From Streptomyces platensis (GTDB taxonomy: Bacteria > Actinomycetota > Actinomycetes > Streptomycetales > Streptomycetaceae), in NCBI RefSeq assembly GCF_008704855.1, contig NZ_CP023691.1, positions 930,001 to 994,000 on the forward strand: DNA of 64,000 nt, in the 5' to 3' direction. Below, piece by piece: positions 63,663-64,000 of this stretch. The position numbers and the translations under genes were made by a program. Every line of letters starts with the position of its first letter. Positions within the stretch are counted from its first letter, which is position 1. A model generated the notes under the pieces. It searched no databases. It saw only the letters and a program-made list of their open reading frames with translations, and was not told the DNA's origin.

Positions 63663-64000
63663 TTACTCCTCGTTGAGCAGGCCGGCGCGTAGCTGGGTGA
63701 GGGCGCGGGTCAGCAGGCGGGAGATGTGCATCTGTGAGACGCCCAGTTCCTTGCCGATCTGCGCCTGGGTCATCTCCTGGCCGAAGCGCATTTCGAGGAG
63801 GTGCCTGTCCCGCTCTTCGAGCTGATTCAGGAGGGGCGCGAGAGCGTGCAGATCCTCGACGAGGTCCATCTCGGGGTCACGTTCGCCGATGAGGTCGGCG
63901 AGCGCCGTGTCGTTGCCGTCGTCGTGGAAGGTGGCATCGATGGAGGAGGCGTTGTAGCCATTGGCGGCCACCTGACCTTCGACGACCTCGTCCTCGCTGA
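63663..64000 (-). CDS. SigF/SigG-type sigma factor, C-terminal part (cut by window edge)
   Basis: The visible 112 residues end a sigma-70 protein of the SigB/SigF/SigG group. EDEVVEGQVAANGYNASSID is the region-3 segment of this group, and HLLEMRFGQEMTQAQIGKEL then GVSQMHISRLLTRAL is region 4.2. These sigma factors govern stress and sporulation genes under anti-sigma control. In Streptomyces the spore pigment gene ORFVIII depends on a member of this group, though nothing ties this one to it. Confidence 0.9.
   Translation of the reverse strand, partial: SEDEVVEGQVAANGYNASSIDATFHDDGNDTALADLIGERDPEMDLVEDLHALAPLLNQLEERDRHLLEMRFGQEMTQAQIGKELGVSQMHISRLLTRALTQLRAGLLNEE

Overview
The window looks like chromosomal DNA of a Streptomyces. 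It is very GC-rich with strong third-position bias, carries a complete whiE-type spore-pigment polyketide cluster, twin-arginine-free secreted beta-helix and Lnt proteins, many TetR/MarR regulators and a SigF/SigG-type sigma factor, and has rare TTA (bldA-type) codons in two accessory genes.

Layout. (1) 0-3.3 kb: the edge of a siderophore-interacting protein gene, then a UvrA-like ABC ATPase divergent from a TetR regulator, with two inverted-repeat operators between them. (2) 3.8-13.2 kb: the spore-pigment cluster. ORFI, ORFII, KS, CLF, ACP and two cyclases read left on the minus strand, the FAD hydroxylase (ORFVIII) is divergent, and a secreted beta-helix protein plus an O-methyltransferase converge on the far end. 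(3) 13.4-29.0 kb: ordinary chromosomal genes: glutathione peroxidase, an STAS protein, a GAF/histidine-kinase-like protein with a degenerate ATP-binding domain, an ABC exporter behind a SoxR-like box, Lnt, an oxidoreductase/monooxygenase pair with a TetR regulator, Ung, two SDRs, and a coupled HipA-like kinase/DUF3037 pair.

(4) 29.1-47.4 kb: a patchwork island of decayed mobile DNA. It holds a broken pSAM2-type integrase/excisionase, small secreted proteins, frameshifted genes, a ParB-like gene fused by deletion to a 5'-truncated murJ, a gene split by an in-frame TGA, relics of a Tn3-like transposase, a second recombinase and an IS transposase, and an inositol-monophosphatase/dxs pair in which dxs is frameshifted.

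(5) 47.5-59.7 kb: a compact, apparently intact catabolic unit. A MarR regulator is followed by an eleven-gene minus-strand operon (aldehyde dehydrogenase, extradiol dioxygenase, aspartate-dehydrogenase-like protein, alpha/beta hydrolase, cupin, two SDRs, ThDP decarboxylase-like enzyme, flavin/2Fe-2S reductase, small HTH protein, Rieske oxygenase). A divergent MFS transporter shares an AT-rich intergenic region holding two copies of one 12-bp motif. Together they look like uptake, ring hydroxylation, ring cleavage and side-chain processing of an aromatic, possibly amino-acid-derived, compound. (6) 59.9-64.0 kb: a short second relic of the same integrase 3' end, then an amidase, an aldo/keto reductase, a membrane protein and the C-terminal part of a sigma factor.
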